Below, one piece after another: positions 1 to 10,069 of a stretch of DNA of 64,000 nt. The stretch is taken from assembly GCA_030052745.1 (NCBI GenBank), contig JANBVO010000039.1, positions 62,001-126,000 of the forward strand. The letters are read 5' to 3'. The position numbers and the translations under genes were made by a program. This stretch comes from Pleurostoma richardsiae. Taxonomy: Eukaryota; Ascomycota; Sordariomycetes; Calosphaeriales; Pleurostomataceae. The notes beneath the pieces were generated by a model, which was not told the origin of the DNA, ran no database searches, and saw nothing but the letters and a program-made list of their open reading frames with translations. Positions within the stretch are counted from its first letter, which is position 1. Each line of letters starts with the position of its first letter.

Positions 1-17
1 ACTAAAAATGCTCATAG

Positions 18-486
18 TCGACAGCCTCCCCCGTCGCACGACCTCGACCTCTCGCTACGCTTCAAGCATGGTCTGCACACCATCTTCCTCTTCGTGGACC
101 CTACAGCGCCCTTCTCCGTCGTGACCACGGAGCTGCTGGAGGTCCTGCGCGAGCGGTACCCCGAAGGCCTGACCCGCTGCCTCTCGCCATACAAGATCAC
201 TCCTGTGCCCCCGGCCGGCGCCGACGTCCGCGTTTCCTACGCTGTGCTCATCAACCCCTACGATGCTTCCGACGGTTGGACGGATCTGAAGATTCAGGGG
301 CGAGAGACGCCGCTGCAGAAGGGCCTCAAGGACAACACGATCGTGGCGTTTGCGATACAGGACCCAGACGACGAGACAGTCCCCGAGTGGGTAGTGCAAT
401 GGCCGAAGCTAGACGATGACGAGGACGAAGAGGATAAGCGCGGGGACGAGAATGAAGATGAAGATGTGGATAACATGAGGCTGTGA
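18..486 (+). CDS. 3' exon of a conserved fungal protein with acidic tail (partial)
   Basis: This is the last exon of a gene that begins upstream of the window. The frame is open from base 1, but bases 1-17 look like an intron end: a branch-like ACTAA at 1-5 and a CATAG acceptor ending at 17. Coding sequence therefore probably starts at 18. The visible part is about 155 residues. It has a compact hydrophobic section (LRFKHGLHTIFLFVDP, then VVTTELLEVLRERYP) that could be a beta-grasp or other small alpha/beta fold. It ends in a very acidic tail (DDDEDEED, DENEDEDVD) and stops at 484-486. I do not recognise the family, so no function is proposed. An in-frame GTG at 94 is internal, not a start. 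Confidence 0.6.
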
Positions 487-1135
487 TCAGCACTGGGATT
501 ATATGCGGCTTGATTTGATACACTAGGCGGGTGAAACCGGCTGATTCCACTATGCGGGGTGCTTGGTCGCGAGACGGCACGCAGACCGCGGGGCCCTTTC
601 AGTATGCTTGTCAGCATACTCGTTCTGACCTGGGTAGTCGTGGTCCGGGGGCGTTGTGTCCCGATCCGAGTTCGGGCTGCATTTTGCAGACTCACAGCCT
701 CGGTAGGCTTCCTCGTCTCTCTTAGGTCTCCTTTCCCTTACCATGCTAACGTGACCTCAGATCCATGATCTTCATGGAAGAGCTGGCGTCCGGCGGGAGA
801 CATGACGCGATGGACAACTCTCTGAAGTCTTGGACGATGCGGTGAAGCTATATACGGCCGACTTGAAAGGTCTTGCCTAGGGAGAGAAGATAGATAGGTG
901 CACAATTTGCTTGGTGTTTGTCACCTCATCAGGACATCAGGACATTGTGCTGGTAGCATTACGCCATATCATGGCACACCCTAGCATTTCCCCTTCCTCT
1001 TCGTGTAATCTTCGTCTCTTGTATGCCGGACAGTTGTGCTCGACCTCCACTGTCCTGCCTCCTGCGGCGAGTATCCAGTTTCACAGCGGGTTGTCCCTCC
1101 ATGAATAATGGGTAGTACTCATGCCAACTTGTGGT
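487..1135. other. Intergenic, convergent gene ends
   Basis: About 650 bp between two converging genes. I see only short chance ORFs and presumed 3' UTRs, with no RNA gene or repeat. Confidence 0.5.
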
Positions 1136-1894
1136 CTAAAGTCTTTTGATGGTCTCCGCCAGTTCCTCAAACCCTCCGAGGATATTCCCTTCATTTTCAT
1201 GGCCAATCCTCTCGAGGTCTACCTCATCAAGGTCGTCTGTCCACCTCCTGATGTAGATTGTCTTCATACCCACCTCTTTCGCAGCACGAAGGTCATACGC
1301 GTGTGCTGCCACCATAACAGCGTGGTTGGGTCTATCTACTTTAACAAGCCCGATTGCCTTTCGGTATACGGTCGGTGTTGGCTTAGCCACGCCGAGGAGC
1401 TCACTCGAGAAGAGCATGTCAAAATCCAGACCGGATGAGCGCACCAGGTCGAGTTGAAGACGCGTGGTGCCGTTGGCCAGCACGAAGAGCTCGCAGTCAT
1501 CACACTCTGACCGGAGGCGCTCCAGCCCAGGCCGGACATCGGGCCAGGCGTCCATCTTATGCCATGCTTGGACGGCCAGCTCTAATGCCTTGTTCTGGTC
1601 ACCATCGCCGGTCTGGAAGCGCTGTGCTACTGCAGCATTGGTGGGGCGTGCGAGCACCTGCCACAGCGTGCGTCGATGCGTGATGTCAATGTCCTCTGGG
1701 AGCTCGCCAGGTGGCCTCTCGCGGATGGCGTCGAAGAAAGCCTGGCGCCATTCCAGAGCCAAGTCTGATTTCTCTTCTTCTGAGAGCCGTGCCGGAAATG
1801 CTTTGACAACACTGCTGTGCCAGTCTAGACAGGTGCCCATGAAGTCGAAGAAGACAGCCTTGATTCCCTGCGTCCTCCGAGGCGAGCCGTCCAT
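1136..1894 (-). CDS. Haloacid dehalogenase-like hydrolase (HAD, type II 2-haloacid dehalogenase family)
   Basis: A single-exon protein of 252 residues. The first true ATG is at 1894; an in-frame GTG lies 12 bases further upstream. HAD motifs are visible in order: nucleophile Asp17 in FFDFMGT, motif II around VLANGTT (Asn141), the motif III lysine in GVAKPTPTVYRKA (Lys171), and motif IV MVAAHAYDLRAAKEVG (Asp201). The second Asp of the phosphatase-type DxD is replaced by Met, as is usual in L-2-haloacid dehalogenases, which hydrolyse 2-haloacids to 2-hydroxyacids. The serine usual before Asn in motif II is Ala (LANG rather than LSNG), so the substrate may differ. The gene is probably cytosolic, with no signal peptide. 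It is divergent from a cupin gene across a 468-bp promoter. Fungal genomes carry many such enzymes of unknown substrate. Confidence 0.85.
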   Translation of the reverse strand: MDGSPRRTQGIKAVFFDFMGTCLDWHSSVVKAFPARLSEEEKSDLALEWRQAFFDAIRERPPGELPEDIDITHRRTLWQVLARPTNAAVAQRFQTGDGDQNKALELAVQAWHKMDAWPDVRPGLERLRSECDDCELFVLANGTTRLQLDLVRSSGLDFDMLFSSELLGVAKPTPTVYRKAIGLVKVDRPNHAVMVAAHAYDLRAAKEVGMKTIYIRRWTDDLDEVDLERIGHENEGNILGGFEELAETIKRL

Positions 1895-2362
1895 GGTGGT
1901 CAGCACTGTTTTGTGTAATTCAAGTTATGGAAACGCAGCTATACAAACCGCTACCAGACAGCTGTGACCCTTGAACTGCTGACGGACTAAGTTAGGTGGC
2001 AAGTTAGCCAGTTAGGTACCTAGGTAGTCTGATGACAAACAGCACTTGCACGCCCTTCCTATGTCACTGCTAAAACCGATGTAGAAGGTCAAGCCCGGTT
2101 CGGAAAATGTGCAACCAAACGTCGATATCTATCGGTAAAAGTTCATCGGGGAAATATATATCGGCAAATTGACCGGATTAGAACAGGATGGTGCCATATT
2201 GTGTCAAGTACCTTAGCGTCATTAAATATTAGTTACATTAGAATCGGTGTCTTCAACTATTTAAGCTCTCCTTGCAGACCTGGCATACAAACTCGCGAGG
2301 TTACTGCACTGCTCAGGACTTAAACGCCGAGGGACTCTTCACCTGGCCCTGGCCATCAAAAC
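1895..2362. promoter_or_regulatory. Divergent promoter between HAD and cupin genes
   Basis: This 468-bp region is flanked by two outward-facing start codons, so both genes probably share it. A TATA-like TATTTAA lies at 2259-2265, about 100 bp before the cupin ATG. The stretch around 1990-2030 is built of repeated TTAGG/CCTAGG-like words. ATATAT tracts occur near 2154. Confidence 0.45.
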
Positions 2363-2773
2363 ATGAGCCTTCAGCAACAGGAGTTCCGGCCTCGGCCTCA
2401 CCATCCTGAGGTCGGTGCAGCTCCCCTGACCTTCGATTCGCCAGCAAGAGTCCCCGATGGATGGTATAGCGTCGGCCCGGGCATCTGGGAGCAGCTCCTG
2501 AACAGCGACACAGGAACTCCCGATACGGAGTACAAGTCAGTCCTTCAGTGGTATGAACCTGGAGCAACTTCCATTGACATGAGCCATATTATCACACATA
2601 CCTACTTCGAGGAAGTTTGCTTCATTCAAGGCGGACTGGAGGACGTCACACTGGGGCAGTCTTGGGGTCCTGGAGCATATGCCTTTCGAAACCCAGGTAT
2701 GAAGCATGGACCGTACAGGGCAGGCAAAGAGGGATGCCTGCAGTTTGTAAAGATCTATCCAGTCAAGACTTAG
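2363..2773 (+). CDS. Small cupin-domain protein
   Basis: A single-exon protein of 136 residues. The C-terminal two thirds is one RmlC-like cupin barrel: a first metal-site segment with His79 and Glu83/Glu84 (HIITHTYFEEVCFIQGG) and a second segment with GAYAFRNPGMKHGPY (His115). This resembles the ChrR-type or polyketide/diketone-cleaving cupins found widely in fungi and bacteria; the reaction cannot be read from sequence. There is no signal peptide, so it is probably cytosolic. It is divergently transcribed from the dehalogenase-like gene, which suggests co-expression, for example in detoxification of a small acid or diketone (inference). The start is supported by AAAACATGAGC and a TATA-like box about 100 bp upstream. 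Confidence 0.8.
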   Translation: MSLQQQEFRPRPHHPEVGAAPLTFDSPARVPDGWYSVGPGIWEQLLNSDTGTPDTEYKSVLQWYEPGATSIDMSHIITHTYFEEVCFIQGGLEDVTLGQSWGPGAYAFRNPGMKHGPYRAGKEGCLQFVKIYPVKT

Positions 2774-3138
2774 TTAACAGTACCCTACCGTCCTATTTTT
2801 GGCCGAGTCACGTAATCGCGGCCGAGCCGCGCCGGTTTCGTTCCTTTCCCTCTTTTCCGGCGCCATCCACGCTGCCCTGCATCCCCTTGCTTTATGGTGC
2901 AATTACTGCACACCCTACTCCTGATAATCAGGCTCTCTTCTATACGTTAGATTGGGGCCCAGTAGACGTCGATTCAGTACGATTTCCCGGCCACAATCGT
3001 ACATTCAAGCTGTAGTTCAGTGACAGTACCGATGTTTGGTGGCCGAGCAGGCCTTCCTCGGACGTAAGGGTTCCCCCTGTAATCCCTACTCAAATTGGTG
3101 ATTTAGCATGTTTGTTATTATTCTTATGATGGCTATTC
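2774..3138. other. Intergenic, nothing recognised
   Basis: About 365 bp downstream of the cupin gene and downstream of the small minus-strand ORF, so both genes end here. No further gene or repeat is seen. Confidence 0.4.
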
Positions 3139-3372
3139 TCACCTATATATGGTATACTTATGTGTCAAGGCACCCTGTAGGTCGATCGCGGTCACTTGGA
3201 CGTTGTTCATATACACGGCCTCATCACGGCAGATGAAAGTATAGTACCCGGCCTGGAGAGGCCTACCCCAATCATTTCGAGCTTGGATCGAGGTTTTGCC
3301 GTTTTCATCGCAAGTGACAGGGATTCGCTTTTGTTTTACTGGGTATACCGGTCTGGAGGAGTTGGACCCCAT
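3139..3372 (-). CDS. Hypothetical 77-residue protein
   Basis: A short ORF with an ATG start at 3372. A TATA-like box is read on the minus strand as GAGTATAAAG (forward 3466-3475), about 95-105 bp upstream. The protein begins MGSNSS, which fits an N-myristoylation consensus. It then has a basic patch (PVKQKRIPV) and a tyrosine-rich end (HKYTIYR). Its composition is protein-like (TFICRDEAVYMNNVQVTAIDL could form beta strands), but I know no family for it. It stands alone beside a 2.4-kb gene-poor region and could be lineage-specific. A chance ORF remains possible. Confidence 0.35.
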   Translation of the reverse strand: MGSNSSRPVYPVKQKRIPVTCDENGKTSIQARNDWGRPLQAGYYTFICRDEAVYMNNVQVTAIDLQGALTHKYTIYR

Positions 3373-5764
3373 TGTCGTGCCCTAGCAACTTGAAGGGCTG
3401 AATTCCGGCGTAGCAGAATTTCAGATTCCCCTGGAGATTCCAGAGCGAAGCGTCGAGCCTTCTTTATACTCTCCAGGCTCCAGTCTCAATGTGCAGAAAA
3501 TGCGCCGACACGCCCTGCCACGTTTGCTCCCGCTCACTGCTACTAACTGGTTCAACTTGAAACCACACTTCTCTGATTGTGGTGTCCCTAATTCGAGTTT
3601 TGGGGTGACTCAAGAGTCCGCAAATGGTTCAGATTGGCCAGCGCGGCCGGCTGGCTTGGCCAGAATAAGGTCGGCCTGCCTGCTTCTACCTGTCCGAGGC
3701 GGTAATTCACAATTGTTGGGTGCAACGCCTAACAGATCTATCCCACTCGGGGCAACAAGTGGCGCTCCTTGCTGCACACCATCACTACTGGGGCGCTGTA
3801 ACGGAATGGAGCATTTGTGAGGGTGCTTGTATGAGGAATGAGCAAGCATATCATAGATCACAACCTGGCTAGGTGTTGTGCGACCGCTCACAATGTGGTA
3901 TCGGCTGGTGTTGGATGGCGCACTCAGCCTTACATAACATTCATGTCTTCTGAACTAAAGATTAATATACCTTAAGAGCACGTCCTTCCCTACTAGTTGA
4001 CCAAGCAGTTTACTACCGTGAATATCACCTCCTCGTGGATACGGTGTTGTATTACGGGAACGCCTACTCAAAATTCGGTTGATTATTAAGGATCTATTAT
4101 AAAGCACCTAGGAATACCTATCTATCGCGACTTGTTTACGTTCAAGCAATACGTTGCGAATTTCAGATATAGTGGAGATCCCACGAAAGGTGAGTTTAAG
4201 AATGTCTGTTTCTTCTTTAATCTGCCTTTGGAAGAGAAAGACGGTCCTCCCAAGTCAGAGATACGAAGTCCATGACTATCGGCTAGACTCCAATCTCTGG
4301 GAATGAGAGAAGTCTGTATCTCTAGAGTTAACGCATAAGCAGGCTATGTTGGCAGATGGTAAGAGCTATAGAGAAGACAAGGTTCATCACAGAATCACGG
4401 AGATCCTGCTTCACCTGAAGATGTTCTGCAACAACGGCACCAGCTATGACGATCTCACAAATTGCTACTTTAGCTCTTTCTCCTCTTCCACTCCAACGAA
4501 GCTCTCAGCTTTCTTCATCAAGACGGATGTTCCATGTACACATACTGCTCCGTCGATGTTCTACCGAGATTTCTCGTCTGACCCGACCTCTGGATTTCCT
4601 ACGTAGTGCTAGCGTCTCATTTACGGCGAATATAAGCTGCCATATCCTAGTAACTAAAGATAACACAACGTTCTATTCACATGTGTTTTACATTATATTT
4701 AATTATGGTAGCAAGTACGGTGTATATAATGGGGATCTTTTTACGTCAATAGCAGCAAACAAACGATATCTACTGATCCAAAGCCGTGTCTCTGGTCTAA
4801 AGTATCTAAAAACACTATCTTGAATATAAGGAGTACGCTGACCTGATGCTGGAGGCGCTTTCTACTTGAAACTAGATCTAAACTTGTCAGGGCGAGATTC
4901 ATCTTTTGAAAAAGACACTTAACGTCGTCGACAGTAATCTAGAGCCCTGGGGAGTTAAATACCTCCGTATCGGTGATGACAGACCACCTTAGAAGTGTTG
5001 AAGAAACCAAGCATCACAAAGGCTTATCTCTTTTCCTGACCTGAAGAGTCAATTCTACGGCTTCTTGTCTTGAAGCCCGGAATTAGCACTTATGGGAGCC
5101 TAAGTTAGGAAGATAATAGAGGATATAAGTAGAAGGCTGGGGCCTATAATTCAGAGTGAAATTCTAGATCTGCAGGCGTAATTCACGCAATATCCAACTA
5201 AAAGTATAATAGAATCCTGCTGAGTTCCAAAATGTTATCACCGTGAGGGTCCTCTTGATTACATTCTCAACCGGCGTCGTGTGGTAAGAATTCACTTACG
5301 GTGCCTTTAGCTGGACTCAACGACTTCACTGTCGTAAGTAGGGTCCATCCTGGAAGCTTAACGAAATTAGGAGTAGAGAGCTGGGTGATTGGCTGTATTC
5401 TTCAGCTTGATTAGCGGGAGAGGGTAACTCTCGTGAGATATGCTCTGCAGCGATTAATTGAAAAGGTAGGTGTCTTGGGCGACTACCTCTGTAGATGAGT
5501 GGTGTTGATAATACTTGAAACAGCGGCCTGCGCCCACTGTCGCTTCACCCAAGCGTAGCACAGCACAGTGGAGACAGCTCGTGAACGTGCTGCATCAGTT
5601 ATTCGTGCTAAGGGGTATATAATAGATTTTCATTGATTAATACCGCCTCAGCAACGCCTCAATTCCAAGTGACTTGTAACCACATAAAGGAATATGTTAG
5701 AGGGTAGGCGGTGACGGCAATGAATGCAATAAGCTTTACCGGCAAAACTCATAGGAAGTTTCCA
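3373..5764. other. Gene-poor, AT-richer intergenic region
   Basis: About 2.4 kb, visibly AT-richer than the flanking genes, with only short ORFs (for example 4346-4606) that show no family signature. It could be a decayed, possibly RIP-mutated segment, but I find no terminal repeats, transposase or reverse-transcriptase motif. It ends at the 3' end of the acyltransferase gene. Confidence 0.4.
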
Positions 5765-7189
5765 TCATTTCGATGGCTTGACCTCGTATCCTCTGAAGTC
5801 GAAATACTTCATCAAGTCCGGATCGTCAAGCACAGGCTTCACAATGTCCGTCTCAAACGTCAGCACGAACTCGCATCCTTCATCCGGGTTGTCCGACTTC
5901 CGAGGCGGGTAGATGAGAATCAGACCCTCAGTCACCGCGTCGAAGAGATGCCGGTAGGCCACGGGCTGCGCGAACCCGAAGTCGGTCTCACAGATAGCAG
6001 TCTCACGCCAGTCCGTCATGGCGGTGCTCAGAGGCGCCAAGGAGTTCACGCGAGTGAAGAGGCACGTCTTGTCGCGGACCGGCGCCAGCATGGCCAAAGC
6101 CTTGTCGAGGGCGTCTTGGTTCATGCTGTCGGTTAGCATTCGGATGTAAGCCGCCATATTGGAGAGGGGCGCCTCCGAGACGATCTGCTTGACCTTCAGC
6201 GGGTCGGGGTAGCTTGCAGAGACTGCAGCCCAGAAGAGGTTTCGTTGCTGCCTCTTGGCGACGGGCGGGTCGGTCCGACGTCGCATGTTTACAGCCTCAA
6301 GGAAGATGGGTGACTCCTCAATGTCCGACTTGTAGAGGGGAGCGCGATGTTTGGTCATGATACGCCATAGCAAAGCCGAGAAAGCATCGTAGGTCGAGAT
6401 CCAGGAACCGTTATCGGGCGTAGCAAGCTTCTTCAGCTCTTCAGCTTTGCTCTTAGGCAGGTGGAAGAGAAGCGAGGAGTGCTCGAGAAGAAGAGGGTGG
6501 CGGTCGGGCGGTGTAGGACCGTTGACCTTGGACTCGGAAGGGAAGTCTGCAGCAGTGAAGCGAGAGGCGTCGAGGTTCGCAGGGTCCCAGGGAGGTGCGA
6601 CAGTCTTGTTGACGATAGAGTAGCAGTTCTCAGCCAGCTGGTGCACGAAATTGGCCCATCCCATCACATCGTTGGCGTAGTGATGGAAGTTCATGAGGAA
6701 AATTAGTCCGCCAGGGATGAAATTCGCTTGGTACGCCGAGATAACCGGGCTCGCGCTTGGAAGACATTCGGGCTTCTCTCCATAGGCCATCCCCTCGACG
6801 ACCAAGCGTGTGACGTCTCCGAGGCTCGATGACGCAAAGTGTGCCTTCTCGATCTCCGAGATAGAAGGGAAGTTGTCTTCTGCTTCGAAGTACTTAACAA
6901 CGAACTTGACGCTGGTGTCCTTCCTCTTGACGAAGGAATGGTCGTCGTCATCTTTGTTCTTCTCAATTGTCCCAACAAGCTGCCTGCACTGGGCCAGAGT
7001 CCTCTCGAGGCCCTCTTTTAGTACCTCGGTAACCTTAGGCTTCTCTTCATCTTCTAATTTGAAGAAGATGGCATAGCTGTTATAAGTGCAGGCGGCGAGG
7101 TAGTCGAGACTGGAGAATCGCAGCCTCTCTTCCTCAGGGTCATTTTCCCAGCCGAACGGGTGGAGTTGATACTCTATTGTCTTTGGCAT
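5765..7189 (-). CDS. BAHD/trichothecene-3-O-acetyltransferase-like acyltransferase
   Basis: An intronless 474-residue protein with ATG at 7189. It has the BAHD-superfamily catalytic motif HxxxD as HHYANDVMG (His170, Asp174). Near the C-terminus it has a DFGWG-equivalent written DFGFAQP (about residues 403-409). Length and motif spacing fit fungal Tri101-like and related CoA-dependent O-acyltransferases, which transfer an acyl group from acyl-CoA to a hydroxyl of a secondary metabolite or xenobiotic. The acceptor cannot be predicted, and no trichothecene synthesis genes are nearby. Self-protection or detoxification is as likely as biosynthesis. There is no signal peptide, so it is probably cytosolic. 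A decayed sugar-transporter relic lies upstream on the same strand. Confidence 0.85.
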   Translation of the reverse strand: MPKTIEYQLHPFGWENDPEEERLRFSSLDYLAACTYNSYAIFFKLEDEEKPKVTEVLKEGLERTLAQCRQLVGTIEKNKDDDDHSFVKRKDTSVKFVVKYFEAEDNFPSISEIEKAHFASSSLGDVTRLVVEGMAYGEKPECLPSASPVISAYQANFIPGGLIFLMNFHHYANDVMGWANFVHQLAENCYSIVNKTVAPPWDPANLDASRFTAADFPSESKVNGPTPPDRHPLLLEHSSLLFHLPKSKAEELKKLATPDNGSWISTYDAFSALLWRIMTKHRAPLYKSDIEESPIFLEAVNMRRRTDPPVAKRQQRNLFWAAVSASYPDPLKVKQIVSEAPLSNMAAYIRMLTDSMNQDALDKALAMLAPVRDKTCLFTRVNSLAPLSTAMTDWRETAICETDFGFAQPVAYRHLFDAVTEGLILIYPPRKSDNPDEGCEFVLTFETDIVKPVLDDPDLMKYFDFRGYEVKPSK

Positions 7190-8049
7190 GTTGGATGATC
7201 ATGCTTGGGAAATCATGGGGAAGGGGCAGTGCGCAGTGCAACATCTCTACCTATGCTTTTAAGCTCTCAACCATTATTCCCCAGCATCGAGCCACTGAAA
7301 CCCTGGAAGCGATCAACGTGCGAGTGGTGCTCTCCTGGTCTACTGAAACGTCTGCAAGGATATCACGCCAGGGGCCCCTGGTAAAGAACGCCGACCAGCC
7401 AGTAAGTTTAAACCCTCGATATTGATGCATCGCAGCGTCACATCGAACATCGATAAATAACTAACATTGGAGCGAAGAAGACAGTGCATTGGCCCCCTGC
7501 CAGAGTGGTTCGATTCATATCAACTTGATACGTACCACAGCAACATACGCAGCATCAACATTGGATCCGCTATGTGTCCAGGTCTCGTGCTGACGCCAGA
7601 ACGGTAATGAAAAGCGAGTAATTGAGGCAAAATTCCGCTTAGATTTGCCATGACGGGGTGGAATATTGGCCACGTACAACTCTTCACTGATATGTGCCTA
7701 GCTAGGCAGGTATGGAGTACTGTAGCTGACGCGGTCAGTAAGGCCCGAGCCGACGCCGAGACCAACTAATGCAGGAGGGCATACCGATGTAGATAGGCCA
7801 CTGGCGACACAAACCCTGAACAACGACCCGCTGTAGCCGCGTAAATCTAGACTGCTATCTATGTAGGATGCCGTAGGGGCTGATCAAGCCGCATCTGACC
7901 AGGTTCAGGGGAAGCTCGCGCTTGGCTCCCTCGGCCCAACCTTGACTCAAGTTGACCTCAGGTCTATGCAATACCCAGAAATTGAAGATGAAAGGATAGC
8001 TCTCGAGAAACACAACTGGTTGTCTCGTGCTCAACGCACAAAGTACTCG
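7190..8049. other. Intergenic upstream of acyltransferase
   Basis: Holds the acyltransferase promoter (start codon at 7189, read leftward) and the far 3' flank of the transporter relic. No other gene is supported. Confidence 0.4.
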
Positions 8050-8900
8050 AGTATCTTCAGAATTGATTTCATGGGAAGCGAGCTTTAGAATGGAATTCAT
8101 TGCTGGAACATGACATCTATTTCACTGAACGTGCGGCTCTTGGCCTCGGTGAGGCGGAAGAAGCCCCAATCAGTCGTTAGAGTGCCCGGAAGAAGGATTA
8201 GACACAGCGACTCTCGTCTTGGCGCTCTCATCCCATGGGGTGCACAGTGACAGATATAGAACTGGTCAGGACCCTTAACTCAACATCTTTCCTGTGAGCG
8301 TTCCAGGCTGCGGGCGACGTGACGTACGTCTGAAGGACGCCGCCGATAATGTTACCGACGTGATACGTCGGGCGATGGAGCACCATCGTTTGTTTCCGCA
8401 GTCGCGTTTGCCCAACCTCAGAGACGCTGATGCCAATGGGTCCAACAGACATGGAGTAAGCACCGAGCCAAACAAGGCACAGGCACGATGACGCCCAGGT
8501 CGGGATGCCGATGGGGAAGAGCACCAGAATCAGTGCATAGAAACCATAAAGCGAGATCCGTCCTGCGGCCTCATTTTGAGATGTTTAGCCATGACGAAGT
8601 TACTTGCGCTCAGTGACCTCCGTCGTCTGGGGAGACAAGCTTTCCAGGTGGTTTAGTTGCCAGTGGGCCCTCTTCATGTTGGTTATGAGATCGTATAAGC
8701 CTCCACCGAGAGGCAGGCTACGTATGGAAGTGGTTCTAGAATGGCCACACGACTCCACAAGCTCTGCCCTTAAGGGTATGTTGGCTCTGTTATCATGAGG
8801 ATCTCCTCATCCTGACCAGATGCGGTCCTTGAGACTCGGAAGCCGGATCGATCAGCGACCCATCCGCAGAGTTATCCAGTTTTGAAACTGACGCCGACAG
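8050..8900 (-). pseudogene. Decayed MFS sugar transporter (SP family) relic
   Basis: On the minus strand, fragments of a sugar porter can be read in order but not in one frame. The segment near 8880-8820 resembles the WVADRFGFR loop. Around 8560-8300 comes GRISLYGFYALILVLFPIG, then WLGAYSMSVGPIGISVS, then TRLRKQTMVLHRPTYHVGNIIGGVLQ, ending at a PAAWN motif. Around 8190-8110 is the conserved cytosolic tail FFRLTEAKSRTFSEIDVMF. Working relatives of the maltose/alpha-glucoside type carry the same blocks (RLR-K-T, N-TAWN, FRLPE-KGRT--ELD-LF). Between blocks there are stops and frame changes that no plausible intron removes. The N-terminal helices and start codon are not recognisable. I read this as a dead gene, but a poorly sequenced or heavily spliced gene cannot be fully excluded. 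Confidence 0.6.
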
Positions 8901-10069
8901 ACAAGCTTGACAAACAGAGCATAGAACGTGGGCCATTTCAGGCATGCGTTGAAGGTTCCGATTTCATGCCAAGCTAGGAATGGAAGGTCGCTCAGTCTCT
9001 ACGTCGTTCAACGTTAGCGGATTGTCTCTGGGGCCAGTCACCGGAGAGTCACACCGCGAGCTAAGACCCGGTTTCGTAGACATCCTGCACCTGCATCACA
9101 TAATAGCTGTGGCAGACAGAGCGAAGCTTATACGAACAAACCGAAGCAAGGAGAATGCGCTCAGTTAGCAGTGGTGCAGGCATGCTACCAGAGATGCTCC
9201 GTGTCTTTCATAGCTCACCGGGCTGACTGCTGATGGGATCCAGTTACTGGTGCCATATGCCGGAAACCGGCTCGGACAGTGGCAAGTTCCTTCACCGAAA
9301 GGACGTGCAGCTTACAGAAAGGTGTATCGGTCTTCATTTGACGACTTCACAAGCGTTAGGACATCGCTGTTGAATAGTTTCAATTGCTATGGCAGGAGGG
9401 AGATGTTGATGCTCTGGGGAAGATTACTCGAGACGCAGCGCGATCGGCTCCGAGGCTCGGCGGCGCCGCGAAGAAGAACATGCATGCCAGACTTCCAACT
9501 GCGTAGTAGTATTTCTGCGGTGGCCATAGAGCAAAGAGAGGGGCTGTTCTTACCTTTGGTGGTGTTAGAAGCAGTGTTGTTCCGGCTTGGAACTGACATG
9601 CTGAGAGCCCACCAGGAGCTATGGCTCAGCATCGCAGGTCATCTCGGACATCAGGAAAAATGAAGGCAAGGAGTTAGTAGCATCGGAGAGGGGATCGTGA
9701 TTAATAACACTAACATCACCGCGTTAACCAGTGACGTGAGGGATGTAGATAAGAAAGGATATAGCACCGAAGAGAGAGAAAGTGTTGAGCGCTGTCAACA
9801 GAAGAGTGACAAGGCTAAGCGACGACAAAGCTCCGCCGGATTTCCGGTCCAGCCTCGCGGCAAGTTGGGGGGCGACGACGCCGCTGGGAAGGCTTCGCGC
9901 TTGCGATAAGCACCACGAAGAGAACACCAGACTCCTAACATATTTCTCGAAGAAATAGGGGTATATGTGCAGCTGTATCGAGACATATGTACATGCGGTC
10001 TCTATACCGCAACCACCAAGGCAACCACCAACATCCATCCTCACCATTCCACTCCACGATCCACAAGAG
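8901..10069. other. Intergenic, no supported gene
   Basis: About 1.2 kb. It may include unrecognisable N-terminal remnants of the transporter relic and the 3' flank of the next minus-strand gene. The ORF at 9250-9663 has no start context, family signal or codon pattern that I trust. Confidence 0.4.

Noticed and set aside
3373-5764. AT-richer block considered as a RIP-degraded transposon
   Set aside because: No terminal repeats, target-site duplication, or decayed transposase/reverse-transcriptase motif could be read.
7503-7520. TTCGA-containing sequence resembling a tRNA T-loop
   Set aside because: The flanking bases do not pair into a T-stem, and no acceptor or anticodon arms can be formed.
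9250-9663. Plus-strand ORF of 137 codons
   Set aside because: No recognisable domain; overlaps sequence that may be a remnant of the transporter relic on the other strand.
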